Of a DNA stretch of 64,000 nucleotides, positions 43,307 through 51,966 are shown piece after piece. The stretch lies in assembly GCF_003990725.2 (NCBI RefSeq), contig NZ_CP030064.1, positions 1,302,001 through 1,366,000 of the forward strand, given 5' to 3'. The DNA is from Halorubrum sp. PV6 (GTDB lineage: Archaea; Halobacteriota; Halobacteria; Halobacteriales; Haloferacaceae). The notes beneath the pieces were generated by a model, which saw nothing but the letters and a program-made list of their open reading frames with translations, had not been told where the DNA came from and searched no databases. The position numbers and the translations under genes were made by a program. The stretch's first letter is position 1; every line of letters begins with the position of its first letter.

Positions 43307-44790
43307 TTGACATCCTCCCGCGCCTGAAGACGCGGGAATCCCACGGCACCGCACCGCTGAGTTGGGATATTACGGTTCGCGGTTAGCAACCTGTTCTCGT
43401 GGGGCGAAAATACCCTCACTACGGTCGAACAGGTGAACCGCTGGCTGTGCCAACCAGCCGTTATCCCTATCACCGCCATCCGTGGCGAGACTCGGGAGTA
43501 CCTTTTGCCGAATATTCTCCGCACCGTTAACGTCCGCGTTCGCCACCGTGTCGCACTCCTCACAGACGTACAGTCCGCGTTCAACGCGCTGATTCTTGTC
43601 TGTGTGACCACACGCTGAACACGACTTCGACGTGTCGCGTTCCGATTCTAACTCCACGTCGATGCCTTCCGCTTCCGCCTTGTAGTCGAGAAGCGTTGTG
43701 AAGCGGTCGAACGCCCACCCGTGCAAGTCGAGGTTGCCGTGGTCGCCCCAATTACGAGATTCGCCACTCTCATCATCCTCACGAATGCCGCCAAGGTCAC
43801 CAACGACAAGCGTCCCGACACCTCGTTCGACACACTGTTCCACGATCGCTTTCGAGAGGGAGTGTAAGAAGTGTGTCCGGCGACCAGTCCACTTCCGGTC
43901 AAGACGAGTCGCCTCAAGGGACGAAGAATCGTCGCACTTGGCCTTCTTTTTTGTGAAGTAGTATTCGTCCTCTTTGAGTGCGCCACCGGGATACAACACC
44001 GACTCGCCACCGAACGAGACGGCGGCGAAGTTGCAAATCCCGAGGTCAACACCGGCCACCCCGTCACCCGGCGGTTCCGGGTCAATCGTGGTGCGACAGA
44101 CGAATTGCAGTCGCCATTTGTCGCGTTTGTGGACGGCTCGAACCTGTTGAATATCCCACTCGGTTAGGTCAACATCCGGGCGAGTCTGATACTCACAGAG
44201 TATGAAGTCTGAACGGTGTTCTTTGAGGTTGCGACCTTTCGAGAGGCGAACGCGATTGAACTGTGCATCGTGCTTGAAGCCAGCCGATTTGAACGACACG
44301 GTTGAACGTGGGTGGGAATCGCCGCTTTTGCGATAGCCGGGCGGTCGGGCACGGTCGTCGCCGTTCTGACGCTTTCCGAACCAGCCGTTGAACGCTTCAG
44401 CGAGTTCTTCGAGAACGCGCTGACTGGATTGAGAATGTAAGTCCGTGTAGCGTTCGTGGCCCTTGAGTTCGGCTTTGAGTTCCCCGTCATCGGGAATCTC
44501 GCCCGTCTCGTCCCACTGTTCTTGTGCGTAGTAGCGACCGACGTTCCAGAGTTTTGAGGCGGCCCATCCGAGTTGGTCGAGGTAGTCACGAACCTGTTGC
44601 TGGTTCGTGATCGTGGCCTCGAAGGTTCGGATGGTTCGACTCATTTCTGGCTTCATAACTGGTTATGTGTGCCGTTTTGTTAATAGTGCCGGTTAGCGTG
44701 GAATATCCGGTTATGCCATCGACGGTGGTTGGTGCAGAGTATTGTCGGATTCATCCTGCGCCTAAAGGCGCAGGTATTCTCCTTGGTTCT
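43307..44790 (-). mobile_element. IS200/IS605-family element carrying only tnpB (IS1341 type)
   Basis: The ends are marked by hairpins: CCCGCG-8-CGCGGG (43317-43336) just beyond the tnpB 3' side, in the sequence context TTGACATCCTCCCG typical of haloarchaeal IS200/IS605 right ends, and the perfect stem CCTGCGCC-TAAA-GGCGCAGG (44755-44774) on the other side. No tnpA is present, so movement needs a transposase in trans. The strand that carries tnpB should also encode the omega RNA, overlapping the tnpB 3' end and the 43317-43336 hairpin, with guide from bases below about 43306. The exact outer limits are estimated. Confidence 0.85.
43370..44656 (-). CDS. tnpB: TnpB RNA-guided endonuclease (IS1341-type)
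   Basis: A 428-residue TnpB. The N-terminal part (TFEATITNQQQVRDYLDQLG; YYAQEQWDETGEI) is the WED/REC-like region. The RuvC domain has RuvC-I Asp in GVAGVDLGICNFAAV, the second motif in GTLVVGDLGGIREDDES, the zinc ribbon CSACGHTDKNQRVERGLYVC then EEC, and RuvC-III Asp in NADVNGAENIRQKV. In canonical TnpB the second motif has Glu before Asp-Leu; here Gly stands there, as I recall for other haloarchaeal TnpBs. TnpB cuts target DNA guided by omega RNA and helps retain the transposon. An ATG four codons later (MSRTIRTFEATI) is an equally good start. Confidence 0.92.
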   Translation of the reverse strand: MKPEMSRTIRTFEATITNQQQVRDYLDQLGWAASKLWNVGRYYAQEQWDETGEIPDDGELKAELKGHERYTDLHSQSSQRVLEELAEAFNGWFGKRQNGDDRARPPGYRKSGDSHPRSTVSFKSAGFKHDAQFNRVRLSKGRNLKEHRSDFILCEYQTRPDVDLTEWDIQQVRAVHKRDKWRLQFVCRTTIDPEPPGDGVAGVDLGICNFAAVSFGGESVLYPGGALKEDEYYFTKKKAKCDDSSSLEATRLDRKWTGRRTHFLHSLSKAIVEQCVERGVGTLVVGDLGGIREDDESGESRNWGDHGNLDLHGWAFDRFTTLLDYKAEAEGIDVELESERDTSKSCSACGHTDKNQRVERGLYVCEECDTVANADVNGAENIRQKVLPSLATDGGDRDNGWLAQPAVHLFDRSEGIFAPREQVANREP

Positions 44791-44936
44791 GTATAAAATC
44801 TCCTCAACTCTGGTCCAGAATTAGGAGGGGTAATATACGCGAATCTTACCACAATTTGGCCGTCATCAGTGTCATTCCTAACCTCAATTTCAAGCGATGG
44901 TGCATGATTTGATTCTGTTACTTCAGTTATTTCCAT
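44791..44936 (-). pseudogene. N-terminal half of gene split by the TnpB element
   Basis: Begins MEITEVTESNHAPSLEIEVR and continues NDTDDGQIVVRFAYITPPNS before entering the left hairpin of the TnpB element. The 49 native codons are beta-rich and acidic. The direction matches the C-terminal half at 43181-43306. The original protein had perhaps 90-100 residues; its function is unknown. Confidence 0.55.
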
Positions 44937-44999
44937 ACAGACACTTGACTTGTTATCCGGTAAAACTATTTTGCCAAGTCTAGGACATCACTCTTGATT

Positions 45000-45307
45000 A
45001 ACGAGACCCTCTACGAGACTCGTGACGTCGAACTGCCCGACATGTGGACGCCGAACCCCGACAAGACCCTCTCCACTGCCGAGCACGGTGTCCACGTGGT
45101 CGCCGAGCGATACGCCTACGACAAAACAGAGCGAGAAGTTTGTCTTCCTTCAGAGCACGTAACAAGAGTTCGTTGGGACGGTCAACATCCTCTTCCGAAA
45201 CGTCAGTCGGGGGACCTCGCCGTGGAGTCGGCGTTGAGCGAGTCTGACGATGTCTGTGGGCTCCGACTCGTACGTATCCTCCACGGCGACGACATACGCG
45301 ACGAGTA
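45000..45307 (+). pseudogene. Frameshifted partial copy of the 41135-41830 gene
   Basis: The segment coding RDVELPDMWTPNPDKTLSTA then HVVAERYAYDK is almost identical to codons about 42-85 of the gene at 41135. After GACAAA one extra A (near 45124) shifts the frame; beyond it the nucleotide match continues (GTCAACATCCTCTTCCGAAA; ACGTCAGTCGGGGGACCTCG) in another frame. The N-terminus and the C-terminal domain are missing. It is a decayed duplicate; the two copies bracket the TnpB region. Confidence 0.88.
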
Positions 45308-45308
45308 G

Positions 45309-45564
45309 GGATCCACCAACCCATCGACGACGTCTGAGTAGCCGCAAGAGTATCTCTTGACCTCGGTCTGAACAGTTCTGAAAGCGAGTACGTTCTCAAT
45401 GTTAGAACGCAGAATTACCAGTTTCTCAATTACTTCAGAAACACCGAAGCAGAAACAGCAAATCTGTGGCTCAGATCGTTTGCCTTCGCATGTTATCTGC
45501 TTGTCTGAACATTACCAATTTCCTAACCAAACATTGATTAGTGTTTGTTTGTTTGTCAATTTTA
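45309..45564. other. AT-rich promoter region of cassette 1
   Basis: No gene is supported here. It contains short A+T-rich stretches (for example AAACATTGATTAGTG about 45526-45540) close to the cassette 1 start; a clear TATA box at the usual distance is not obvious. Confidence 0.4.
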
Positions 45565-47568
45565 ATGAGCACAAGTGGTAATGAGGATTCCGCTGGGCTA
45601 TGGTGGTTTGAAGAAGTTCCCTGCGGTCGCTCCCGAAAACAGGGATTAATACAGAAGAAGACGTTCAGTCGAGATTTGGAGACTTTTGTCCGAGAAATTC
45701 TCCAAAATTCGACGGACGCAAGAGAGGATCCAAACGATCCCGTTAAAGTCTCGTTTCGTCTCCATGAGTTTGACGACCGCACTGTGTTCGAAGAGGCGTT
45801 GCGGTGGAACAAGCTGTATGATCACGTAAAGGCCGCTGGGAAGGATCAAGATGGACACGGACTCACAGATTACGTCGAATACCTTGAGGACGGAGGGACG
45901 TTCAGGATTCTGATTGTAGAAGAGGAGAACGCCAAAGGGATTCAAGGAAACGAGGAGGACCAGGACTCTGACTACGCAGCGCTAATACGTGACCCAGGTG
46001 CGAGTAACAAGGGAGGGAGTACAGGCGGTCGTCACGGGTTGGGAAGTACACTCCTCTGGGTTGCCTCTGGCTTTCAAACTGTCCTCTTCAATTCTACTTT
46101 GGCAAAGGAAATGGAAGGCCAGACCTCTCCTCGATTGGTCGGGCGGTGTTTCATTCCGACACACGAACTATCAGACGGGGAGTGCTACGCGAACGATGGA
46201 TGGTTCGGCGCCCAGTCGGGAATGGAGCGTGATGAGCTCCAACGGCCAGAGTCTATCTGGGGTGACGCTGCTAGTGACTTGGCTGACAATCTTGAGATGG
46301 GCCGGCCAGACAGTTACGGGACCACCATCATGATTCCGGGGTTCCGTGACCCGGCCGACCCAGCCATGGACGACCAACCCTCGCCGCAGGAGCTGTGTCG
46401 GGAGTTCGAAAAATCAACTGCGGACTACTTTTGGCCGGCAATCCGAGCGGGTGATCTAGAAGTCGACATCAACATGTGTGGTCACAGCTCAAGACTCACG
46501 AAAGATACTATCAAAGACCACGAGAGAATCGCTCCGTTCGTCACCTGCTACGATCAGATACGTGAGGCCCCAGAATCGTTCAAAGGACCGGGAACGGTAG
46601 CGAAGACCAACGAAGAGTATAGCATCGTCAGCAAGAAGGAAGACGAGTGTGAGGAGAACGAAGAGTACCCTACACCGTCTGACGGGCACGTAACTGTCGC
46701 CGCCCGGAAAGCTAATCCGAGCGATACCGAGGGACCAGCGTCTAAGCGAATCGGTGAGATAGCCATGTTCAGAGGTCCGGGCATGGTCGTGAAGTACAAG
46801 TCAGGCCACTACCTCGGCCACTCTGGAAAGTACCACGCTCTCCTCGCAGCAGGGAAAGCGCGCACTTTACCAGGGGAGTCCCACGATTCTACCGACGAAG
46901 CAATTGACGACTTTCTGGCGATGGCGGAGCCGCCGATGCATGACCGTTGGTACGGGGAAAAGAATGACGAGCTGAGCGCGAAGTACGAATATGGCGCGAA
47001 AGGGCCGGCTGACGACATCTCAACTAAGATTCTCCGCAACGGTCTCTCGAAGATACTGTACAACCAATCACGCCAAGGGGGGTCGCTGACACGACCTGGT
47101 CGCGACATACTGCCCAAAACGCGTTCGGATCTTGCGAAGGACGGGGGTACAAATCCTCCGACACCGACCATCCCACCGCTGTTTGACTGGGATATTAAGG
47201 ACGAGATCGTTGGAAACAGTTGGAATTTTACTGGCAGTATCGGACCGAATACCGAACGGAAACAGATCGCAGGAAATCCAATCGACGGATGGGAAACGAC
47301 TTTCGAAATCGTCGCACTCTTTGAGGACAACAGAGAGGCTGATACGGTCGTCATTGAAGACGTGGACGCCGAGGTGGAGAGTGGGAGTGGTTCGACCACA
47401 ACGGAAACCCTAGAACACGGTGAGAAAGGACGTATAGAGGTCCAAGGCGACGTCAAGAATGTAGAGTACAGTATCGAAGCTCGACTCCCTGGACGTCGGG
47501 CGCGGCTTGGAGATGTGTCGAAGACCAGACTCAAGCTGACGGATGGTTCCGTGGAGGTGAGTAGCTGA
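45565..47568 (+). CDS. Cassette 1 GHKL (Hsp90/MutL/MORC-like) ATPase
   Basis: A 667-residue protein. The N-terminal GHKL ATP-binding fold has the N box FVREILQNSTDA (Glu44, Asn48), a G1-like LIVEEENAKGIQG in which the usual adenine-contacting Asp is Glu120, and the lid GGRHGLGSTLLW (154-165). A transducer-like second domain has IAMFRGPGMVVKYK and AEPPMHDRWYGEKNDE. The C-terminal 180 residues are beta-rich (GNSWNFTGSIGPNTERKQIA). There is no histidine-kinase H box. It is a paralog of 51967-53859 with the same blocks in the same order. It heads a three-gene operon. GHKL ATPases of the MORC/MutL type are known beside restriction-modification genes; the role here is inferred. The start at 45565 (MSTSGNEDSAGLWW) is preferred to one eight codons upstream. 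Confidence 0.85.
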   Translation: MSTSGNEDSAGLWWFEEVPCGRSRKQGLIQKKTFSRDLETFVREILQNSTDAREDPNDPVKVSFRLHEFDDRTVFEEALRWNKLYDHVKAAGKDQDGHGLTDYVEYLEDGGTFRILIVEEENAKGIQGNEEDQDSDYAALIRDPGASNKGGSTGGRHGLGSTLLWVASGFQTVLFNSTLAKEMEGQTSPRLVGRCFIPTHELSDGECYANDGWFGAQSGMERDELQRPESIWGDAASDLADNLEMGRPDSYGTTIMIPGFRDPADPAMDDQPSPQELCREFEKSTADYFWPAIRAGDLEVDINMCGHSSRLTKDTIKDHERIAPFVTCYDQIREAPESFKGPGTVAKTNEEYSIVSKKEDECEENEEYPTPSDGHVTVAARKANPSDTEGPASKRIGEIAMFRGPGMVVKYKSGHYLGHSGKYHALLAAGKARTLPGESHDSTDEAIDDFLAMAEPPMHDRWYGEKNDELSAKYEYGAKGPADDISTKILRNGLSKILYNQSRQGGSLTRPGRDILPKTRSDLAKDGGTNPPTPTIPPLFDWDIKDEIVGNSWNFTGSIGPNTERKQIAGNPIDGWETTFEIVALFEDNREADTVVIEDVDAEVESGSGSTTTETLEHGEKGRIEVQGDVKNVEYSIEARLPGRRARLGDVSKTRLKLTDGSVEVSS

Positions 47569-47570
47569 AC

Positions 47571-48647
47571 ATGTCCAGCACGATCCAACTAAACCGACCG
47601 CTCAAGTACGAGACATTTCCTCACCACTGTGCGCTTGGCGAACTTGATTTCTGGATTGAAGAGTATGCGGTTGATGGCGACGAGGCTATCGAGCCGGAAG
47701 ACGACCGACGACTTGATCTCACCGAGTACCAAGGTTGGTCAGAGATTGAGTTCACCCTCTGTGTAAACGTCCCAAGTTCGCTCCTTAACGAAGTCCTTCC
47801 CGAGATCGGAGAAAGTACCGCGGCTGACCCCCCGGACAAAGGGCCCGCGGACGTCGTCATAGCTGGTCACTGTGTGAGTACCTACACGCGAGCAGGGACA
47901 GTCCTGAACGATGGACACGAAGTCGGTGCTGAAACGGTAGACGACACGCTCACAATCTCCGCAGACAATATAGAGGATAGACTCGTTCTCCGTCCCTACC
48001 TCCTCCGGTCTAAGCCTCTCAAATCAAAAACTGAATCGTCACTCGGGTTGGCACCGAGCCATGACTATGCGACCGAACCTGGAACCCTCCTTTCTGACGG
48101 TAGTGAGTGTCGGATCGAAATCACCGAGGAAGATCCGGGGAGCGACGATGTGCTACAAGTTGAGCGGACATCATTTGAGAGAGAGAATGAAGACGACGAA
48201 ACGCCGTTCCCGCCAGCCGATCGGATGTACTACCTAGATCTGAAACGAGATCCAAACAATCCAGTCCTTTATTTCAATGAGGATCATGACCAGGTGGTTG
48301 ATATTGTGTGGAACGGAGATAGCAATTACGACGATCTCACGGCCGAGTTGATCTGGGATCAAGTAATGACGCCCGTATGGACCAGAATGGTCCAGGTCGC
48401 TGCCGACGAGTATAATTCCGACTCAAAAGAGTGGACACCAGAGTGGCAACCAGCGGTATTCGAAATGTTGAGTGAGTACCTGTATGAAGGAGAAGATAAG
48501 TCTCCACAGAAAGCCGCAGAGTCGCTACAACAGGAGCTAGAAGAAAGTCCCATGGCTGCGACAGAACGGATTGAACAGGCGGTCCAGGGGCTACTAAATC
48601 CTGCTGAACAGGTCAATAACCACGCAAAGAGGGTGGGTGGCCGATGA
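47571..48647 (+). CDS. Cassette 1 second protein, unknown family
   Basis: A 358-residue protein starting two bases after the ATPase stop. The first 230 residues are beta-rich (FPHHCALGELDFWIEEYAVD; ADVVIAGHCVSTYTRAGTV; RLVLRPYLLRSK), the rest helical (LIWDQVMTPVWTRMVQVAAD; QPAVFEMLSEYLYEG). The block DRMYYLDLKRDPNNPVLYFN aligns with EKRLYHLDFRKVDSPKLWIN in the cassette 2 counterpart, so these are paralogs. No known enzyme motif. The tight spacing and its conserved place between ATPase and third gene in both cassettes imply a structural or DNA-binding subunit of one complex. Confidence 0.8.
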   Translation: MSSTIQLNRPLKYETFPHHCALGELDFWIEEYAVDGDEAIEPEDDRRLDLTEYQGWSEIEFTLCVNVPSSLLNEVLPEIGESTAADPPDKGPADVVIAGHCVSTYTRAGTVLNDGHEVGAETVDDTLTISADNIEDRLVLRPYLLRSKPLKSKTESSLGLAPSHDYATEPGTLLSDGSECRIEITEEDPGSDDVLQVERTSFERENEDDETPFPPADRMYYLDLKRDPNNPVLYFNEDHDQVVDIVWNGDSNYDDLTAELIWDQVMTPVWTRMVQVAADEYNSDSKEWTPEWQPAVFEMLSEYLYEGEDKSPQKAAESLQQELEESPMAATERIEQAVQGLLNPAEQVNNHAKRVGGR

Positions 48648-49441
48648 GCGTTTGGGATCCTAGCAGTGATCTTGAGGATGGACAGGAGCTGGTTAGACTG
48701 GCGGATGGGGCACAGAGTCTGCTCAGTAAGTACGATGAGTTTCTACGTGGCGATTACGACAGCATCCCTCAGACGGAACTTGAGCCACATATCCAATCGA
48801 CTGGGCTGACAGCCGACTTAGCCACGCTGGAAGATGAACTGAGGGCCATCGCGTCGGATACGACCCCCGAAACCGCGCAAGCAGACCCGGAGTCGGCTGT
48901 CGTTGTTCATCGCTGTGTTGATCTAACCCGGGCGGAGGCGTCCGATTCGGGGCTCTGGAGTGCGTTTGCGATATTATACTTCCCATGGTTTGTTAACCAT
49001 CGATGGGCGTTCAACAGCGTTTCGGCGATGAAAGAGAAGTTCTGGACACAGGCTAGGGCTCTTGACGGGAAAGCCAGTACTTTTGAGCGAGCCTGGTGGA
49101 TAGCTGAGCTGACGTGTGAGGAGAATGATGATGGGAGCGTTAATTACGAACCCACCCGGCGCGCACTCAGCAGGCGACGATTCTCGCTTCTAGTTTTCGA
49201 CACACCCATGGCCCGATATGAACCGGCAGTGAGGGCTCTACTTGATGTGTTGTACGACGAAGCAGAGGACGACGAAGAGGGAAGTTTGGTAGACAACGAC
49301 GTCATTGACGAGACAATCAAGCGTTTCAGGAAGTCTGGCTCGGTCTTCCCCTATGAGGGGCAACGAAAGTCCGATCTGAAAAAGACCCTTCGTAGTATCC
49401 GCAGTGAGGTAGAGGAGTCAACCGCAGCCACTGATTCGTAG
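48644..49441 (+). CDS. Cassette 1 third protein, DUF6339-like
   Basis: A 265-residue helical protein overlapping the second gene by four bases (ATGA). The core SGLWSAFAILYFPWFVNHRW then TFERAWWIAELTCEENDD aligns with SGVWHYLATVRYPDFVRHRW and ALHRLWWIAELTREGDDY of cassette 2. This RxWWIAELT block and overall length fit my recollection of DUF6339, a family seen in bacterial operons with GHKL ATPases and methyltransferases; that is memory, not a search. Function is unknown; it contains no evident nuclease motif. A 236-base gap without genes separates it from the convergent methyltransferase-like gene. Confidence 0.78.
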   Translation: MSVWDPSSDLEDGQELVRLADGAQSLLSKYDEFLRGDYDSIPQTELEPHIQSTGLTADLATLEDELRAIASDTTPETAQADPESAVVVHRCVDLTRAEASDSGLWSAFAILYFPWFVNHRWAFNSVSAMKEKFWTQARALDGKASTFERAWWIAELTCEENDDGSVNYEPTRRALSRRRFSLLVFDTPMARYEPAVRALLDVLYDEAEDDEEGSLVDNDVIDETIKRFRKSGSVFPYEGQRKSDLKKTLRSIRSEVEESTAATDS

Positions 49442-49677
49442 AATATCGCTAGAACCCTCCAGAACAGGGTTGCGATTCAAAAACCGAACCAGCTGGATTT
49501 TGCGCAATCTAAAGTGGCTAACAAAGGGCCTATGGTAATTCAGTCTTATATCATACTATAACTCAAAGGGTATATCTCCTGAGACTGATCGGTTGAACGC
49601 TTAATGTGAGGAAGACATCATCAGACAGCCCGAAATGGTCAAATCTAGAGTGAAAGAAGGCCTCCAGACACAGTTGG

Positions 49678-50469
49678 TTACTCTTCGAAGTCGGTCAGTT
49701 GTTTATTGTCTGCTTCTCGCCGGCTGGTTTCCATCCGCTCGTCGTAGTCAGAATAATCGACACGATTCTCAGTTACGCCCTGCTCTTCCTCGTAGACCGC
49801 TAACCACGCTCTGACCAGGTACTGGATGAAGGGTGCGGGGATCGTGTTCTTGGCCATGTGTTGCTTGGTGTATGGCCTTGGGTCGTACCCTTTTGTTGAC
49901 GCCCACCACTCCTTTGACCGCTCTGAGAAGAAGAACGACGAGGTCTCGGTCGTGTCAGAACTACCGTTCGTGGTCAAGAACGCCCTCTCACGGGGCGGTG
50001 AAGCTACGTGGAAGGAAGTCTCGAATGCGCGCTCATACTCTATCGGAAGGCCAAACATCCGCCCGCTGAGGATTGTCGGATCCCGGAGTGGTTCGGCTTT
50101 CGGGACATTCTCAATGACGTAGTGGTCGCAGTAATCCTGAGCGATAGAACGAGCACTCGGAATCATGTTCTCGTGCTCGTCAGGGTCCCCTGAGATACTC
50201 GTCGTCGCTGCCCACTTGGTACATACGGGGTGGAAGACGCCGAGGTCAAACGTCACCTCGTCCTTAATCGGGAAACCCCAGTCTTTCTCTTCGTCACCCT
50301 CAGGCAGGAGATGAGCGTCCGCAGCGATCGGCTCACTCTCGTTCGTGTCTTGAGGATCGATGCTCACTCGAATGACGTCACCGAAGTTTGAGAGCACCTC
50401 CGACTCAGTCCCCTTGTCGGCGAAGCAGTGGAGAATAGTTGGCCGTTCATCGTCCCTATACTCACTCAT
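49678..50469 (-). CDS. Divergent cytosine-C5 methyltransferase-like protein
   Basis: A 263-residue protein with the order of a DNA cytosine-5 methyltransferase but altered motifs. Motif IV, normally PCQ, reads DLGVFHPVCTKWAAT (Cys83). Motif VI is HYVIENVPKAEPL (Glu120-Asn121-Val122), followed by RMFGLPIEYERAFETSF, a counterpart of the GxPQxRxR region. The motif I region is compact (ILHCFADKGTESEVL) and no TRD or GNAVPP end is visible, although the late PAPFIQYLVRAWL corresponds to the final helix. It resembles short phage enzymes. It may methylate DNA or act on free nucleotides, or be a non-catalytic relative. It is downstream of the full-length methyltransferase, 149 bases after, on the same strand. 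Confidence 0.72.
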   Translation of the reverse strand: MSEYRDDERPTILHCFADKGTESEVLSNFGDVIRVSIDPQDTNESEPIAADAHLLPEGDEEKDWGFPIKDEVTFDLGVFHPVCTKWAATTSISGDPDEHENMIPSARSIAQDYCDHYVIENVPKAEPLRDPTILSGRMFGLPIEYERAFETSFHVASPPRERAFLTTNGSSDTTETSSFFFSERSKEWWASTKGYDPRPYTKQHMAKNTIPAPFIQYLVRAWLAVYEEEQGVTENRVDYSDYDERMETSRREADNKQLTDFEE

Positions 50470-50618
50470 GGGTTCACCCTAACGAAAGTAGATAAGACGC
50501 TCTTAGCACGAATAGGAACTAGTAGCGAGCCTTCAGATACTCCGGGGCTAGCCATCTTACCCGAACTCTATGCGGAGCGAATATATTTCCCTCGCATGGA
50601 GTCGGGGGAGCTCTCGAA

Positions 50619-51725
50619 TCAGTCTGCGATGGATGGTTCTGGGACGGCTTCCTCCCCGGCGTCGTAGTGCGAGAGGATTGCTTCACCAATACGCTGGCCG
50701 AGCAGCGGAGGTACGGCGTTCCCGATCATACGGCCGAGGCGTGTAATTGACGCGTCATCCCAGTCTTTAACGAACTTGTAATCTTCGGGGAAGGTCTGAA
50801 TCATCGCGCCCTCGAGAACCGAGAGTGCGCGATCTTGTTCGGTGTCATAGTGACCGAACCGGCCGCTCCCGTAGTTGTAGAACTGTGTTGTCATCGTCGG
50901 TGCCGGCTCATCAGGCGACATCCGCCCGTAAGGTGCTCTGTAGCTACGCCCGCTGGCCTTCTTATGACAATCAAGTAGCAGGTGTTCTTTGTCCTCTTCT
51001 TCCCACACGGTCCAGTCCTCGCCAGGCCTCATGTTCCGGATCCGCTCTTCGTTCAGTTCGGAAAGGTCACGAGCTTGGTGTAGCTTCCGATCGGGATCTT
51101 TTTCACCGTTCTCAAGCGGGGGTAGATGGCCAATTGCGTCGCGTACGGTCGGGTACTCCGACTCGTCTGTCGTGACTGGCTCGCCTAGTTCAATAGTGCC
51201 ATCAAGCGAAGCGATCAAGACCCATCGTTTCCGCTTCTGAGGGATTCCATACTCTGGGCAGTAGACGTTCTTGTCTTCGTCGCTATTTACCGAATATCCC
51301 ATTCTCTCGAGCGTCTGTTCAAAGATCTCGTACGGTCGGTGGTTTCGAACCTCGAAGACGTTCTCCATCACCACGACGTCGGGACGGACATACTCTACAA
51401 TATCACGGAACTCGCCAAGCATCCCATACTTGTCGTGTTGGCTACTATCGCCTCCGTGGTTCATTGGTGAGAACGGCTGACAGGGGGCACAACCGGCGAG
51501 TATCCGGACATCAGCGTTTCGCTCGAATTGAGCAGCGATCCGCTCCGGGTTCTTTGCGAGCGGCCGGATGTCCGTGAGACGGAAGTCCGCATCATTATTC
51601 TCCTCATACGGATACTTACACTCAGGGTCGACGTCAATCCCGACCGAGACGTCGACGCCGGCATCCTCGAGGCCTCTAGTGAGACCACCCGCTCCACAGA
51701 AGAGGTCGACAGCGGATACTTTCAT
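50619..51725 (-). CDS. DNA (cytosine-5) methyltransferase between the two cassettes
   Basis: A complete 368-residue C5-methyltransferase. Motif I is DLFCGAGGLTRGLEDAG (7-23), motif IV the catalytic PCQPFSPMNHGG (Cys82), motif VI MENVFEVRN (Glu121), motif VIII IPQKRKRWVLIAS, and motifs IX-X APTMTTQFYNYGSG ... LGRMIGNAVPPLLGQRIGEA. The target-recognition domain lies about 195-290; the recognised sequence is unknown. It transfers methyl from SAM to cytosine C5. It is divergent from cassette 2 (241 bases apart) and convergent, with the short relative, on cassette 1. It could mark self DNA for the ATPase complexes or be their sensor input. Confidence 0.94.
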   Translation of the reverse strand: MKVSAVDLFCGAGGLTRGLEDAGVDVSVGIDVDPECKYPYEENNDADFRLTDIRPLAKNPERIAAQFERNADVRILAGCAPCQPFSPMNHGGDSSQHDKYGMLGEFRDIVEYVRPDVVVMENVFEVRNHRPYEIFEQTLERMGYSVNSDEDKNVYCPEYGIPQKRKRWVLIASLDGTIELGEPVTTDESEYPTVRDAIGHLPPLENGEKDPDRKLHQARDLSELNEERIRNMRPGEDWTVWEEEDKEHLLLDCHKKASGRSYRAPYGRMSPDEPAPTMTTQFYNYGSGRFGHYDTEQDRALSVLEGAMIQTFPEDYKFVKDWDDASITRLGRMIGNAVPPLLGQRIGEAILSHYDAGEEAVPEPSIAD

Positions 51726-51966
51726 GCTGTATCCTCTTTAACCGCGACATTAAATCTTCTGTGCGATCTCTCGGGGACTCTCAAGATTGTGGAGCCTGGG
51801 AGAATAATAGTCATTTCTCCGACTCAAATCGACGCGATAATACCACCCTCGATACATTAGCAATACAAGACATGACTGACCAATATTTCCCGCTACGTCG
51901 AAGCATCTATCATGACATGAGGCCGGAGACGGTGAGTCAACGTCCGAAGAATTAGTAAGCTGATTC
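51726..51966. other. Divergent control region between methyltransferase and cassette 2
   Basis: These 241 bases hold the promoters of both divergent operons. No gene is supported and no strong inverted repeat was noticed. A TATA-like ATTAGTAA sits about 51951-51958, too close to the ATG at 51967 for a leaderless start from that codon. Confidence 0.4.

Noticed and set aside
49442-49677. Extra small gene between cassette 1 and the methyltransferase-like gene
   Set aside because: No reading frame with a plausible start and acidic composition; probably convergent terminators.
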